From positions 29,180 to 93,179 of the forward strand of contig CAIQCK010000059.1 of NCBI GenBank assembly GCA_903870275.1: DNA of 64,000 nucleotides, in the 5' to 3' direction. The notes beneath the pieces were generated by a model, which ran no database searches, was not told the DNA's origin, and saw only the letters and a list, made by a program, of their open reading frames with translations. Made by a program: the position numbers and the translations under genes. Position 1 is the stretch's first letter. Every line of letters begins with the position of its first letter. This document shows, one piece after another, positions 31,779 to 40,752 of the stretch. The stretch comes from an uncultured bacterium. Its GTDB lineage: Bacteria; Verrucomicrobiota; Verrucomicrobiia; CAIQCK01.

Positions 31779-32225
31779 ATGCCAGCCACCGCAGACCTCC
31801 AAGCACCGCTGATGCAGGACACGTTCATCGTCCGTCCTGTTGAAGCCGCCACCAAACTCTTTGCCGGCACCATCGGCGCAGTCAACGCCGCGGGCAACGG
31901 CGTTCCCGCCGCCGACACCGCCGGTCTGAAGGTCGTCGGCCGCGTCGAAGAGCAGGTGGATAACACCAGCGCCGCGCCGGAGTGGATGGGCGTGAGCGGC
32001 AGCGCGGGAGACAAGAACGTCCGGCTGCGCCGCGAACCGTTCAAGGTCAAGAACTCGGAGTCCGATCCGGTCGTTCCCGCCGACCTGATGCATTTCGTCT
32101 ATGTCGAAGACGACAGCACGGTGAGCCACGGCCCCGGCACGAACCACATCGCCGCCGGCCTGTGCATCCAGATTGACGACGATGGGGTTTGGATTGACCC
32201 GGAGTTCGCCCCACTCGCGGTCTGA
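31779..32225 (+). CDS. Head decoration / capsid-cement-like protein
   Basis: 148 residues. The phrase VPAADTAGLKVVGRVEEQVD in an all-beta setting recalls DUF2190-type capsid cement proteins. Located between protease/scaffold and major head protein, where decoration proteins usually lie. A TCACCAATCA-type repeat precedes it. Confidence 0.65.
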   Translation: MPATADLQAPLMQDTFIVRPVEAATKLFAGTIGAVNAAGNGVPAADTAGLKVVGRVEEQVDNTSAAPEWMGVSGSAGDKNVRLRREPFKVKNSESDPVVPADLMHFVYVEDDSTVSHGPGTNHIAAGLCIQIDDDGVWIDPEFAPLAV

Positions 32226-32273
32226 GTAGAGAAGCCAGAAGCCAGAAGTCAGAAACAAAATCAGGAAACGATC

Positions 32274-32774
32274 ATGCAACCCAAAAACCACAACTGGAAA
32301 ACGTTCTTCGCGGGAGTCACCACGGGCGTTTGCGCCTTCGCCGTCATGCTGATTGGCATCGCGGCCAGCCCGACCGACAGCACCGTTCGCGATTATCTCC
32401 GGAGGCTGGTGGATTCGACGGCCACGCCGCCGCCGCTCTGCCAGGCGACGACGGGCCAGTTCAGCACCGTCATCGCCGCGACCAACAACGCGTTGACGAT
32501 CCTGGTGACGACGAACGTCGCCGCGTCCGGCCGCGTGGACACGATGGACCTCACCTCGACGAACAGCGTCAAGTCTGCCGTTGGCACGTTCAACGTGTTC
32601 AGCAACGGCATCTTTAGCTCCGCGAGCGGCACGATTCAGACGGGAACAGTCGGATCATTGCTTCCGGTCAGCCCTGTGCGAACGACGAACACGTTCATCG
32701 TTGGCACCAACATCATCACGATCATCATGGATGCTCTCAAAATCATCCAGTCGTTCACCGTCACGCCGCTCTAA
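32274..32774 (+). CDS. Phage protein with N-terminal TM segment
   Basis: 166 residues. TM helix FFAGVTTGVCAFAVMLIGIA, then a Thr/Ser-rich, beta-type sequence. Unusual within a head gene cluster, as it looks exported or membrane-bound. Unknown; possibly a morон-like or surface protein. Confidence 0.55.
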   Translation: MQPKNHNWKTFFAGVTTGVCAFAVMLIGIAASPTDSTVRDYLRRLVDSTATPPPLCQATTGQFSTVIAATNNALTILVTTNVAASGRVDTMDLTSTNSVKSAVGTFNVFSNGIFSSASGTIQTGTVGSLLPVSPVRTTNTFIVGTNIITIIMDALKIIQSFTVTPL

Positions 32775-32829
32775 CCCGTCACCATCTCCCATCTCCTAAC
32801 GTCCATCTCCAAATCAAAGGAACCCAAAC

Positions 32830-33777
32830 ATGATCCTCAACCGACAAGTCCTCCTCGACGCCAGCCGCGACTTCAAGCTCCTCTTCCAGGGCGGCATGGC
32901 GCAAGCCAAGCCGCTGTGGCCGAACATCGCCACCGAGTCGCCGTCGTCCACTTTCGCCGAGACCTATGGCTGGCTCAAGGACCTGCCTTCCATGCGCGAG
33001 TGGCTCGGCTCGCGCGTGGTTCACAATCTCGCGGCCAGTTCCTACACGCTGATCAACCGCCCCTTCGAGTTGACCGTGAGCGTGCCGCGCGAAAACTTCG
33101 AGGATGACCGGCTTGGCGTCTTCCGCATCCCCTTCCTGAATCTGGGCGAGAGCGTGGCGATGTCCCCCGACCAGCTTATCTGGGCGATGCTGCTCAACGG
33201 CTGGAACACGCCCTGTTACGACGGCAAGGCTTACTTCGCCGAAGATCACCCGGTCGGCAATTCCTCGCTCGGCAACACGCTGGCGCTGCCGCTGGCCAAT
33301 CTCACGGACAATCCGGCCGAGATCGGCGACAACTTCGGCCAGGCGTTCACGAAGATCAGCACCTTCACGAACGACACGGGCCAGCCGCTCGGCATCATCC
33401 CGTCGCACCTGTTCTACGGGCCGACGAACTTCGCCGCGGCCAACCGCATCCTGCGCAGCGAGTATCTCTCGCCGGGCGTGAAGAACCCCTACTTCAACAT
33501 CGCCGAGCCGGTGATGGTGCCGTGGTTCGGCATCTCGCCCATCTGGATTCTGGCCTGCTGCTCGCGCGTCGTGAAGCCGGTCATCCTCCAGCGCCGCAAG
33601 AACCCGGAGTTCGTGATGAAGAACGCGCTGACCGACGACAACGTGTTCTTCGACAAGGAGTTCGTCTATGGCGCGGACGACCGCAAGAATGTGGGCGTCT
33701 CGCTCTGGCAACTCGCCGTCGGCAGCACCGGCATCGTGCCGCAGGCAGCGAAGAGGTCGGAAGCTGCCAAGAAATAA
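32830..33777 (+). CDS. Mu gpT-like major head protein
   Basis: 315 residues. Matches the Mu-like major head subunit pattern: LFQGGMAQAKPLWPNIATES, AETYGWLKDLPSMREWLGSR, RPFELTVSVPRENFEDDRLG, YDGKAYFAEDHPVG and late VSLWQLAVGSTG. Forms the capsid shell. Follows the decoration-like gene. Confidence 0.9.
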   Translation: MILNRQVLLDASRDFKLLFQGGMAQAKPLWPNIATESPSSTFAETYGWLKDLPSMREWLGSRVVHNLAASSYTLINRPFELTVSVPRENFEDDRLGVFRIPFLNLGESVAMSPDQLIWAMLLNGWNTPCYDGKAYFAEDHPVGNSSLGNTLALPLANLTDNPAEIGDNFGQAFTKISTFTNDTGQPLGIIPSHLFYGPTNFAAANRILRSEYLSPGVKNPYFNIAEPVMVPWFGISPIWILACCSRVVKPVILQRRKNPEFVMKNALTDDNVFFDKEFVYGADDRKNVGVSLWQLAVGSTGIVPQAAKRSEAAKK

Positions 33778-33813
33778 CTTTCGCGCGCCTCGCCAGGCAA
33801 ATGCGAAACCCGG

Positions 33814-33848
33814 ACGGGCGCGCGTGCTGGTAGCGCACACGCGCCCGT
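33814..33848 (+). terminator. GC-rich hairpin after the major head gene
   Basis: ACGGGCGCGCGTGC (33814-33827) pairs with GCGCACACGCGCCCGT (33833-33848). Strong stem but no T-run follows, so it may attenuate or protect the capsid mRNA rather than end it. Confidence 0.45.
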
Positions 33849-33896
33849 TCCTCTGAAAACTGAACACTGTCCACTGAGCACTGAGCACTGAACGAC

Positions 33897-34325
33897 ATGG
33901 GTTACTACGCGACATGGGATGACGTTTGCGGCGGCTGGATTCCAGCCGACTTCATGGTGGAGGCGTTCGACGACAACAAGGACGGCCAGCCAGACGCCGG
34001 CCTGTTCGATCTTCTCGCGGCCGGCGTGAACAGCACCATCGAGGGAATGCTCGGCGGCCGTTTCAAGACGCCGTTCGCCGAGCCGCTCATCTCCATCGTC
34101 AAGGACGCCGCGCGCATCATCACCTGCGAGCGCATCTACAAGCGCCGGGGCGTTCCCGACGAAACCAATCCGTGGAGCAAGGACGCGAACGCGGTCCGCG
34201 CCAGGCTCACGCGCATCGCCACCGGCCAGGATCCGCTCTCCGTTGCGGTGGACCGCGCACAGCCGAGCGCCGTCATTATCACCGAGCCAAGTAAAACTTT
34301 CAGCCGCGGGGGCATGAATATATGA
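33897..34325 (+). CDS. DUF1320 (Mu gp36-like) head-tail connector
   Basis: 142 residues. YYATWDDVCGGWIPADFMVE and the helical middle (LAAGVNSTIEGMLGGRFKTP, DAARIITCERIYKRRG) match DUF1320, the head-completion/adaptor family next to gpT in Mu. A CAGTGGGCA-type repeat precedes the start. Confidence 0.75.
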   Translation: MGYYATWDDVCGGWIPADFMVEAFDDNKDGQPDAGLFDLLAAGVNSTIEGMLGGRFKTPFAEPLISIVKDAARIITCERIYKRRGVPDETNPWSKDANAVRARLTRIATGQDPLSVAVDRAQPSAVIITEPSKTFSRGGMNI

Positions 34326-34816
34326 CCCGACTTTCTCCAGCGGACATCCTTGGAAGGATCGAGAAGGGAATCAAACCGTGGTGCGATGCCCACCGCGTAA
34401 AACCCTCGCTGGCCACCGATTCCTGGAACGTCCTCGAACTGCTCGCGCAATCGCCTTCCGGCTTGCGGGTGATTCTGCATTGGAACGGCGACGACGACGC
34501 GGGCGGCCACGAATCGGCCGGCATCGTGGACAACGTGGTCGAGGTCATTGTCAGCCACAACCGCGGGTTGCTCGCCGCGCCTGGAGCGAACCTCGTGCAC
34601 GGCATCGCCGGCCAGCCGCCGCTTTACACGACTCTCAGCGACCTGCGCGCCGTGCTGCGCTCGCTCACATGGCCCGACGGCATCGCGAGCAAGCGCCTGT
34701 TCTACAAAGGCACCAAGCCGATGACCGCGCCGGACGGCCTGCCGTTGGACGCGATGAAGATGACCTTCGGTCTCGTTGCCGGCATCCCGGCCATCCCTGA
34801 TCATCTCGTCAGTTGA
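34322..34816 (+). CDS. Mu gp37-like head-tail joining protein (tentative)
   Basis: 164 residues, ATGA-coupled to the DUF1320 gene. Alternating strands (GLRVILHWNGDDDAGGHESA, VVEVIVSHNRGLLAAPG) and a long loop. Its place matches Mu gp37/tail terminator genes; sequence likeness is weak. Confidence 0.5.
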   Translation: MTRLSPADILGRIEKGIKPWCDAHRVKPSLATDSWNVLELLAQSPSGLRVILHWNGDDDAGGHESAGIVDNVVEVIVSHNRGLLAAPGANLVHGIAGQPPLYTTLSDLRAVLRSLTWPDGIASKRLFYKGTKPMTAPDGLPLDAMKMTFGLVAGIPAIPDHLVS

Positions 34817-34837
34817 CCCTCAAACAGGAACCACGCT

Positions 34838-35311
34838 ATGCCCGACACACCTCCCACCAACACCAACACCAACACCATCGTCGGAACGCCCGCCGATGTC
34901 GTTCTTGGCACCGGCGAGTTTGCCACGTCCGGCTACATCAAGTCCGGCCGCGCCAAGCGCGGCAGCGAACGCATCCTTCTTCCCGGAAACGACGCGTGGA
35001 CCACGGCGAAGATTTACTTCGACATGAACTGGGAGCTTGAACTCGAAGTTTACTTCCAAGAAGGCACGACCGTTCCCGATCCGGGCACCGCGATCACCAT
35101 CTTCGGAATTGCGGGCGACGTGGACAACGCCGAAGCCATCGGCACGGAGAAACAGTTGATGACCATGCGCGTCAACGCGAGCAAGCACGACGGCGTCACG
35201 CGAGGAACTTCCAGCATCGCACCGTCCGTCCTTGGCGCGCCTGGCGTTCTCAATGCCTCGGCTTCGCGCCCGAAAGCGCCTGCGACGAAAGCCGCCGCAG
35301 CAAAACCCTGA
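34838..35311 (+). CDS. Probable tail tube protein
   Basis: 157 residues. Thr/Asn-rich start, then beta-rich body (ELELEVYFQEGTTVPDPGTA, QLMTMRVNASKHDGVTRG) and an Ala/Lys-rich tail. It precedes the tail chaperone pair and tape measure, the usual tube position. No sheath gene is present. Confidence 0.55.
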   Translation: MPDTPPTNTNTNTIVGTPADVVLGTGEFATSGYIKSGRAKRGSERILLPGNDAWTTAKIYFDMNWELELEVYFQEGTTVPDPGTAITIFGIAGDVDNAEAIGTEKQLMTMRVNASKHDGVTRGTSSIAPSVLGAPGVLNASASRPKAPATKAAAAKP

Positions 35312-35370
35312 CCTGCGTTCAAACTGTCCACTGCCAACTGACCACTGACCACTAATTTGCCACCGCTACC

Positions 35371-35961
35371 ATGAAATCCAAAATCCAAAATCCAAAATCC
35401 AAAACGCCGGACGCCGCTCCACGCGGCCTCACTCCCGCCGACGGCGCGGCGATCCGCGCCGCCAACGCCGCGGGCAACACGCGGCAACCCGGCGCGGTCC
35501 ACGCGGCCTTTCCGCCGCCCTCCGGCCGGATGGGTGATTTCCGGCTGCTCGTCATGTGCGCGGTGCACGTGCTCGCCCTCGAAAAGATCAAGTCGCCCTT
35601 CCTGGAAGCCGACGCCGAAGCCAAGGCCACGACCGAGGACGTGGCCGGCGCGCTGTGGGCGCTCACCCTCGAAGGCGAACCGCTGTGGGACATGATGCAG
35701 GCCGCGCAGACCAATGGACCCGAGGAAATCAACGCGTCCATCAAGCAGATCGTTTGCTCAATGCCAGGCTCGCGCGCGTGGATCGCCGAAGCCAGACGGA
35801 AGATTGCCGCGCACGTCAACGGCTCCTTTGTCACCGTCATCGCGCGCTCCGCGCCGGAGAAACCGGAGGTGGGGCGAGACTCCGTCGAGCCGTCCCCTGG
35901 AGATGAGAAAAGTTTTTTTCCCGGCTCCCAGCCCGGCGGTCCGGCTGCGGCTGGCTCCTGA
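35371..35961 (+). CDS. Tail assembly chaperone, zero-frame (gpG-type) product
   Basis: 196 residues. The core (GDFRLLVMCAVHVLALEKIK, TTEDVAGALWALTLEGEPLW, INASIKQIVCSMPGSRAWIA) is helical, as in tail chaperones. The N-terminus (KSKIQNPKSK) is from an AAATCC-type repeat and the C-terminus includes VGRDSVEP from a palindromic repeat. A T7 slippery run near the end allows a -1 shift into the next frame, giving a longer product of about 272 residues. Confidence 0.7.
   Translation: MKSKIQNPKSKTPDAAPRGLTPADGAAIRAANAAGNTRQPGAVHAAFPPPSGRMGDFRLLVMCAVHVLALEKIKSPFLEADAEAKATTEDVAGALWALTLEGEPLWDMMQAAQTNGPEEINASIKQIVCSMPGSRAWIAEARRKIAAHVNGSFVTVIARSAPEKPEVGRDSVEPSPGDEKSFFPGSQPGGPAAAGS
35868..35891 (+). repeat. 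Copy of the VGRDSVEP-encoding repeat in the tail chaperone
   Basis: 24-bp element identical to the arms at 62735-62758, here a single arm just upstream of the frameshift site and read as EVGRDSVEP. Confidence 0.8.
35913..35919 (+). promoter_or_regulatory. Slippery heptamer for -1 ribosomal frameshift
   Basis: Zero frame reads AGT TTT TTT CCC; seven T at 35913-35919 let both tRNAs re-pair after a -1 slip. Lies 42 bases before the zero-frame stop and directly before the tape-measure gene, the classical place for the tail chaperone frameshift. Confidence 0.7.
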
Positions 35962-36188
35962 CGGCGGTGGACTGCTACGCGCATGAATACGGGCGCGATC
36001 CAATCAAGGTCCTGGTGAAGACGCCGCTCGCCATCCTGTTCGCGCTCTACGCCGCGATTGCCGAGCGTTACGAAGTGGACCTCGGCGGACTTTCCTACGC
36101 CGACCGCGACGTGGCCATCGCCGTGGAACAATCCAGGCGGCAATCTCCCATATCCCATCTCCAAACTCCCAATCAACATGGGCGCTGA
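35919..36188 (+). CDS. Tail assembly chaperone, -1 frame extension (GT-type)
   Basis: After a -1 slip the frame reads on for 89 residues: SRLPARRSGCGWLLTAVDCY, then KVLVKTPLAILFALYAAIAE and YADRDVAIAVEQS, with a repeat-like end. The only start codon in this frame is a GTG at 35967 with no ribosome site, supporting expression by frameshift. The stop overlaps the tape-measure start by 11 bases. Confidence 0.65.
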   Translation, partial: SRLPARRSGCGWLLTAVDCYAHEYGRDPIKVLVKTPLAILFALYAAIAERYEVDLGGLSYADRDVAIAVEQSRRQSPISHLQTPNQHGR

Positions 36189-37584
36189 CCTCCAATTTAC
36201 CCTGGGCCTCGACGGCCAACAGTTCGTCGGCACGATTCGCCTGGCGAATGCCGGCGTCGCCGGCCTGACCAGCAACATGCAACGCGCATTTGGCGGCGCT
36301 GCTGGCGGCGCGGGGATCGGCGCGATGGTCGCTCAATCGAAGGGCACAACAAATGCGGTTGCTGGCCTGGCAGTCGGCCTGGGCAAGCTGGTTGCGGGAT
36401 ACTTCACCGTGCGAGCCGCGCTGTCGGCGTTCAACTCCACGCTCCAGAAATCCGAGGACCTGATGGCTCTGTCAGAGCGCGTCGGCGAGACGCGCGAGAA
36501 CGCCCTGCGGTTGTCTTCGGCGTTCCGGCTGGCCGGCCTCGATGCCGGCAACGCCGCGCCGCAACTGAACATCATGCAGCGGAGCATTGCCGGCGTGAAC
36601 GAACAAGGGCTTCCGACGAAACACATCTTCGACCAGATCGGCCTGTCCATCGAGGACCTGCAAAGGCTTTCGCCGGTGCAGCAGTTCCAGAAAATTGCTG
36701 CGACGATTTCCGCGATTCCCAACCCGGCACAGCGCGCCAACGCGGCCATGAACATCTTCGGCCGGTCCGGCGGCGAACTGCTGCGCATCTTCAACCGGCC
36801 CGACGCGATGGCGGCTTTCACGGCGCAGTTGACGTTGCAGCAGCGCGTCATGCTGGCGAGCGCTCCGGCCATCGAGAACATGGCCATCCAGTGGAAAATC
36901 TTCAAAGCCAACCTCGCCACGGGTTTCGGAGGCACAACCTTCATGTCCGAGATGCGCGTGCTCGCGATGTTACTGACGGCGCTCAACCACGGCAGCGGAG
37001 GCGATTTTGCCACCAGCTTCGTGAAGGGAGCCGGATGGGTGCTGGACCGCCTGGCGTCAACGGTCATGGGGTTGGCAAGTGTCTTTGCCTGGGGCGGCAT
37101 GAAGATCGTCGAGGCTGGTTATCAGTTCATGGGAATCTTAACGAATGGCATGGTCAAAGTGCCGGACGAACTCAAGAAGCGGATTGGCATTGCTGAGGAC
37201 GATCCGACTGTTGGCTTCAAAGCCTTGTTTGGAAAATGGGCGATTCCTCCGAAGTTCGGCACGGTCCCAAACGAGAAGTCCACGCCGGGCGATCCTTACG
37301 ATGTCGAGGGTGCGGACAAGGGAACGGGCCATCATCATCGCACGCCGCCACTCGGAAATCCGACCCCGCTCCAGCAAATCGGCCAGTTTGTCGCGCCAAC
37401 GCGGGCGGCTTACGGGATGATGGCCGAAAATCTTTCTCCCTACGAGCGGCGCGCGCTCCAGTCCATGCGCCTCTACGAAAAAAACACGAACGAACTTGTC
37501 AAACACGTCACCACCATCGCCCAAGTCGTGCAGCGCGCGATGACACCGAGCCGCGCCATCCAGGCACTGGCGGTCTACCAATAG
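36178..37584 (+). CDS. Tail tape-measure protein
   Basis: 468 residues from ATG 36178. N-terminal ADLQFTLGLDGQQFVGTIRL is typical of tape-measure proteins; Gly/Ala-rich hydrophobic stretches (AGGAGIGAMVAQSKGTTNAV, GLAVGLGKLVAGYFTVRAAL) and long helices follow (RVGETRENALRLSSAFRLAG). It sets tail length; its modest size implies a short tail. A His/Gly/Pro-rich linker is near residue 385. Confidence 0.82.
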   Translation: MGADLQFTLGLDGQQFVGTIRLANAGVAGLTSNMQRAFGGAAGGAGIGAMVAQSKGTTNAVAGLAVGLGKLVAGYFTVRAALSAFNSTLQKSEDLMALSERVGETRENALRLSSAFRLAGLDAGNAAPQLNIMQRSIAGVNEQGLPTKHIFDQIGLSIEDLQRLSPVQQFQKIAATISAIPNPAQRANAAMNIFGRSGGELLRIFNRPDAMAAFTAQLTLQQRVMLASAPAIENMAIQWKIFKANLATGFGGTTFMSEMRVLAMLLTALNHGSGGDFATSFVKGAGWVLDRLASTVMGLASVFAWGGMKIVEAGYQFMGILTNGMVKVPDELKKRIGIAEDDPTVGFKALFGKWAIPPKFGTVPNEKSTPGDPYDVEGADKGTGHHHRTPPLGNPTPLQQIGQFVAPTRAAYGMMAENLSPYERRALQSMRLYEKNTNELVKHVTTIAQVVQRAMTPSRAIQALAVYQ

Positions 37585-37590
37585 GGCAAC

Positions 37591-38391
37591 ATGAGCAACC
37601 CAACCGTTTGGATCGGCGGACAAGGCGTCAACGAGCGTCCGGTGTCGCCCCGGACCGACAACACGTTGACGGCGGCGGTCACGACTCGTTTTTTCACGGG
37701 ACCTTACGCGGCGCTCGAAAGCCAGATGCCTCTCTTCGGCGACGCCGTGTCAGGCGGTGATGGTGGTTATGTTTCGCACGCGACGCTGGAGCACGCCGAG
37801 GGCGGCAGCGGAATCCTGACGGTCGAGTTCACACAGCCCATCCGCAAACCGAAGCGGCGCGTGACGTGGGCTTATGAAGATGTGGATCTGTTGACCATTC
37901 CCCGCTACGACGCAATGGACGAAGGCCAACTGGCGTTGACTCGTGCGGCTTGCGAAGAAGCTGACCTCGTTCTGCTTCCATTCGAGTCTGGAAGTCTGAA
38001 CAACCACGACAACGATCCGATTTACAAACTCGCACTCGATGCCTTCAAGAAATGGATGCGTGGGGAACGCTCTGCGCGCGTTTACTATCCCGTCGTCACG
38101 CTGACCACCTATTCGCCGAACCCGACAGCCAACAGCGGTTCTGCGCTCAACACGATCCAGCAACCGCCGGGCATCGCGCGCGCGCCATACCAGTGCCGCC
38201 TCACAGGCAAGCCGTGGATTTATATCGGCACTGGGGATTCAGACAACGACCTCGATGACGGCACGACCGAGCGCGTGCAGGAATGGCAGGGCCGGGTATC
38301 CGTGGACCGTGATTTGCTGGCCTCCAACTGGTGGAACGATCCCGACGAATCCGCGCGCCGACGGCTGGCGCGTAAAAAGGCGCGCCGCTAA
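37591..38391 (+). CDS. Tail protein of unknown function
   Basis: 266 residues. Follows the tape measure by 6 bp. Beta-rich with RKPKRRVTWAYEDVDLLTIP, YYPVVTLTTYSPNP, YQCRLTGKPWIYIGTGDSDN. Likely distal tail component by position. Its stop shares one base with the next ATG (TAATG). Confidence 0.55.
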   Translation: MSNPTVWIGGQGVNERPVSPRTDNTLTAAVTTRFFTGPYAALESQMPLFGDAVSGGDGGYVSHATLEHAEGGSGILTVEFTQPIRKPKRRVTWAYEDVDLLTIPRYDAMDEGQLALTRAACEEADLVLLPFESGSLNNHDNDPIYKLALDAFKKWMRGERSARVYYPVVTLTTYSPNPTANSGSALNTIQQPPGIARAPYQCRLTGKPWIYIGTGDSDNDLDDGTTERVQEWQGRVSVDRDLLASNWWNDPDESARRRLARKKARR

Positions 38392-40127
38392 TGGGCTTGA
38401 TCATCCTTCCTGAAGAACCCAAGAGTGGCGATCCCGTTCGCGCATTGGACGTTGCGGCACTCATCCGTTATGTGAGGTCAATCACGCCGCGCACCTCTCG
38501 CGACGTGCGTCCGAACATCTCCACGGACGGCACGACGTTCGACATCATCAGCGCCAGCCGGAAGGGGAGCAAGCCGAAGCCGTTTGATTTGGTTCCGGCG
38601 CTGCACCTGCCGGATTACGAGTCCCAGGACGACGGCAAGGATTTTCGGCGCTACTACGTGCGGTGGGGATTGCTGAACGGCACGCCCGTCAGCGGCACGC
38701 TCCAACAAGACGGCAGCATCGGAGACGACAGCACGCTCATTGAGATACCGGAGGACGCGACCAAGTTCATCGTTTGGATTGGCGTGGGCGCGAGCATCGA
38801 ACCCGGCGACTACGGCACTGGCGGTTGGCCGTGCACGCTGAAATTTGCGTTCACGTCCGCCGGACCATCCGGCGAGAGCGTGCCAACGATCTACAGCGGC
38901 AAGGATGGCTGGACCGAGTATCCGTTCCAGCCACCGGCGCTTCGCGGGGTGGACATTTCGGGCTACGCGGGATACTGCACCGATCCCTACATGAGCATCA
39001 CGCAGACGTGCTACTGCCCGATTGCCATCGTCACCAAGGACCCGGAAACCAATAGGCTGGTCGTTGAGCAGAATGTGGACCATCACATGGACCTGGTGTT
39101 GACGTATCTTGGCGGCGCAGGCAACGCCGACCATCCGCCGCCCGTTGTGCCCACCTTCAGCATCTCGACGCGCGTGGAAGACATCACAGATAAGACGCCG
39201 GCGTCTGACGATCCCTGCGCGGGAGATTGCGAAGAGCCTAACCCTGGAGAGCAAGGCGGCGGCCCGAATCCGTATGGCGACTTGGTGGCTCAAGGTCTCG
39301 ATGAACACACGCCGGATCAACTCTACCGTTACTTTGGATCGTGGCTCTATCGCTTGTTCCGTCCCGCCAACCCCGGCCATGCGGACAGCAACAACTGGCG
39401 CACGGTGCAAATGCAGGATGGGCTGCTGTTTACGGGCAGCGGAGCGGACGGCGAAGGCGACCCGATCACGGTGAGCTTCGACGGCGTCGTGGTGCCGTCC
39501 GGCGTCGGGCTGGACGATCCTTATCTGATCGCGCTTGAAGTGGATTTTCAAAACCTGTGCGGACTCGGCAGTGGGGCCAACGCGCAGTTTCAAGGAACGA
39601 TCACGCACGGCCTGGCCAGCGAACTCGACGTGTCGCCCGAATATTACACGGCAAGCAAGACGCCGACGGGATGGCCGAGCGGCTGCACGATTGCCAATGT
39701 GGACAACGGCAAGCTCTATATGGTCCTTGCCTCGATCACAACCGAAGACGGCGTGATGGTCATCACGGAACACTTCCGCGACCAGGCCAGCTTCGTGTTG
39801 CGGCCCATCGGCGGACCGGATGGCGTGACGGCCAGCACCGGCCTGCTCATCCCGATGCACCTGCCGCTGCTCGTTGGCGGCAAGGCACAGATTGACCTGC
39901 TGCCGCTCCTGGCGGACCACTGTTTCGATAAGAAGCCCACGGCCGTGTATCCCAAGATGGTCAAGACGACCAGCGGAGCTTCGATTTATTGGGACCTCCA
40001 ACAGCAGGTGCTCAACGGTTACTACTACATGGGATCGCTCGCGTATCAGGACGATCCCGACACCGTGGACTTCGCCGCCGTGAGCGGCAGCGATCAAATC
40101 GAAGGCTACGACTGCACTTCAAGCTGA
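38391..40127 (+). CDS. Large virion protein of unknown function
   Basis: 578 residues. Beta-rich, with a Cys/Gly/Pro-rich linker in the middle (DDPCAGDCEEPNPGEQGGGP), suggesting two domains. Acidic and aromatic surface-type sequence. Probably part of the tail tip or baseplate hub. No family recognised. Confidence 0.55.
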   Translation: MGLIILPEEPKSGDPVRALDVAALIRYVRSITPRTSRDVRPNISTDGTTFDIISASRKGSKPKPFDLVPALHLPDYESQDDGKDFRRYYVRWGLLNGTPVSGTLQQDGSIGDDSTLIEIPEDATKFIVWIGVGASIEPGDYGTGGWPCTLKFAFTSAGPSGESVPTIYSGKDGWTEYPFQPPALRGVDISGYAGYCTDPYMSITQTCYCPIAIVTKDPETNRLVVEQNVDHHMDLVLTYLGGAGNADHPPPVVPTFSISTRVEDITDKTPASDDPCAGDCEEPNPGEQGGGPNPYGDLVAQGLDEHTPDQLYRYFGSWLYRLFRPANPGHADSNNWRTVQMQDGLLFTGSGADGEGDPITVSFDGVVVPSGVGLDDPYLIALEVDFQNLCGLGSGANAQFQGTITHGLASELDVSPEYYTASKTPTGWPSGCTIANVDNGKLYMVLASITTEDGVMVITEHFRDQASFVLRPIGGPDGVTASTGLLIPMHLPLLVGGKAQIDLLPLLADHCFDKKPTAVYPKMVKTTSGASIYWDLQQQVLNGYYYMGSLAYQDDPDTVDFAAVSGSDQIEGYDCTSS

Positions 40128-40129
40128 CC

Positions 40130-40750
40130 ATGAACGCACTCGGCATACCTGCAAGCCTCACAACTCCGATTCCGTGCTGCTGCTTCGACTGTTCGGACTG
40201 CAACACCGGGATCATCATGGTGCAAATCAAGCCGCATCCGTCCATCACCAACTCCGTGTGTTACATGAAGGCGTTCGGGACATTCTGCGGCGCTAACGTG
40301 TGCGCCAGCAGCGATCCGTTCGGCAATATCGTGAGCAACTGGAGCGGCAGCCTGGTGCTGCCCAATACGGTGGAGGATTGGGCGAGTCCGGGGACGGGCG
40401 CGTATAACGGCTATGGAATTTGGGTTGATCCATACATGGCTTGCGCCAACAAGTGCATGGGGCCGGGAAAGAATCTGCCGATGATCATCTATACTGGATG
40501 GCTGTCCGATCCGCGAAGCCACGGATTCACGACTGCGATTAAAGTCACGATTGTCTTCATCACGGACTTCACGGCCTACATGGCAAATCAGAGCGATGGC
40601 GCGACGATTCTTTGGCAGGGAACCACTGGAGTGAACTTGCTTGCGCCGGGGGCATTCAGCAGCAACCGCTGCCAGGCGCCGGAGCTTGTCAGGGTCAACT
40701 GCGGCTGGCCGTGTGATAGCGCATCCAGCTACGGCATTCAGTGGACTTAA
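40130..40750 (+). CDS. Cys-rich tail-associated protein
   Basis: 206 residues. Opens with PCCCFDCSDCNTG (five Cys within ten residues) and has further Cys through the chain (CYMKAFGTFCGANVCASSD, CANKCMGPGK, NCGWPCDSAS), so disulfides or metal binding are likely. Beta-rich. Coupled closely to the preceding gene. Confidence 0.55.
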   Translation: MNALGIPASLTTPIPCCCFDCSDCNTGIIMVQIKPHPSITNSVCYMKAFGTFCGANVCASSDPFGNIVSNWSGSLVLPNTVEDWASPGTGAYNGYGIWVDPYMACANKCMGPGKNLPMIIYTGWLSDPRSHGFTTAIKVTIVFITDFTAYMANQSDGATILWQGTTGVNLLAPGAFSSNRCQAPELVRVNCGWPCDSASSYGIQWT

Positions 40751-40752
40751 CA

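Noticed and set aside
35967..36188. Independent small gene from GTG 35967
   Set aside because: No ribosome site, and the frame connects to the preceding gene by a T7 slippery run, so a frameshift extension is more likely.
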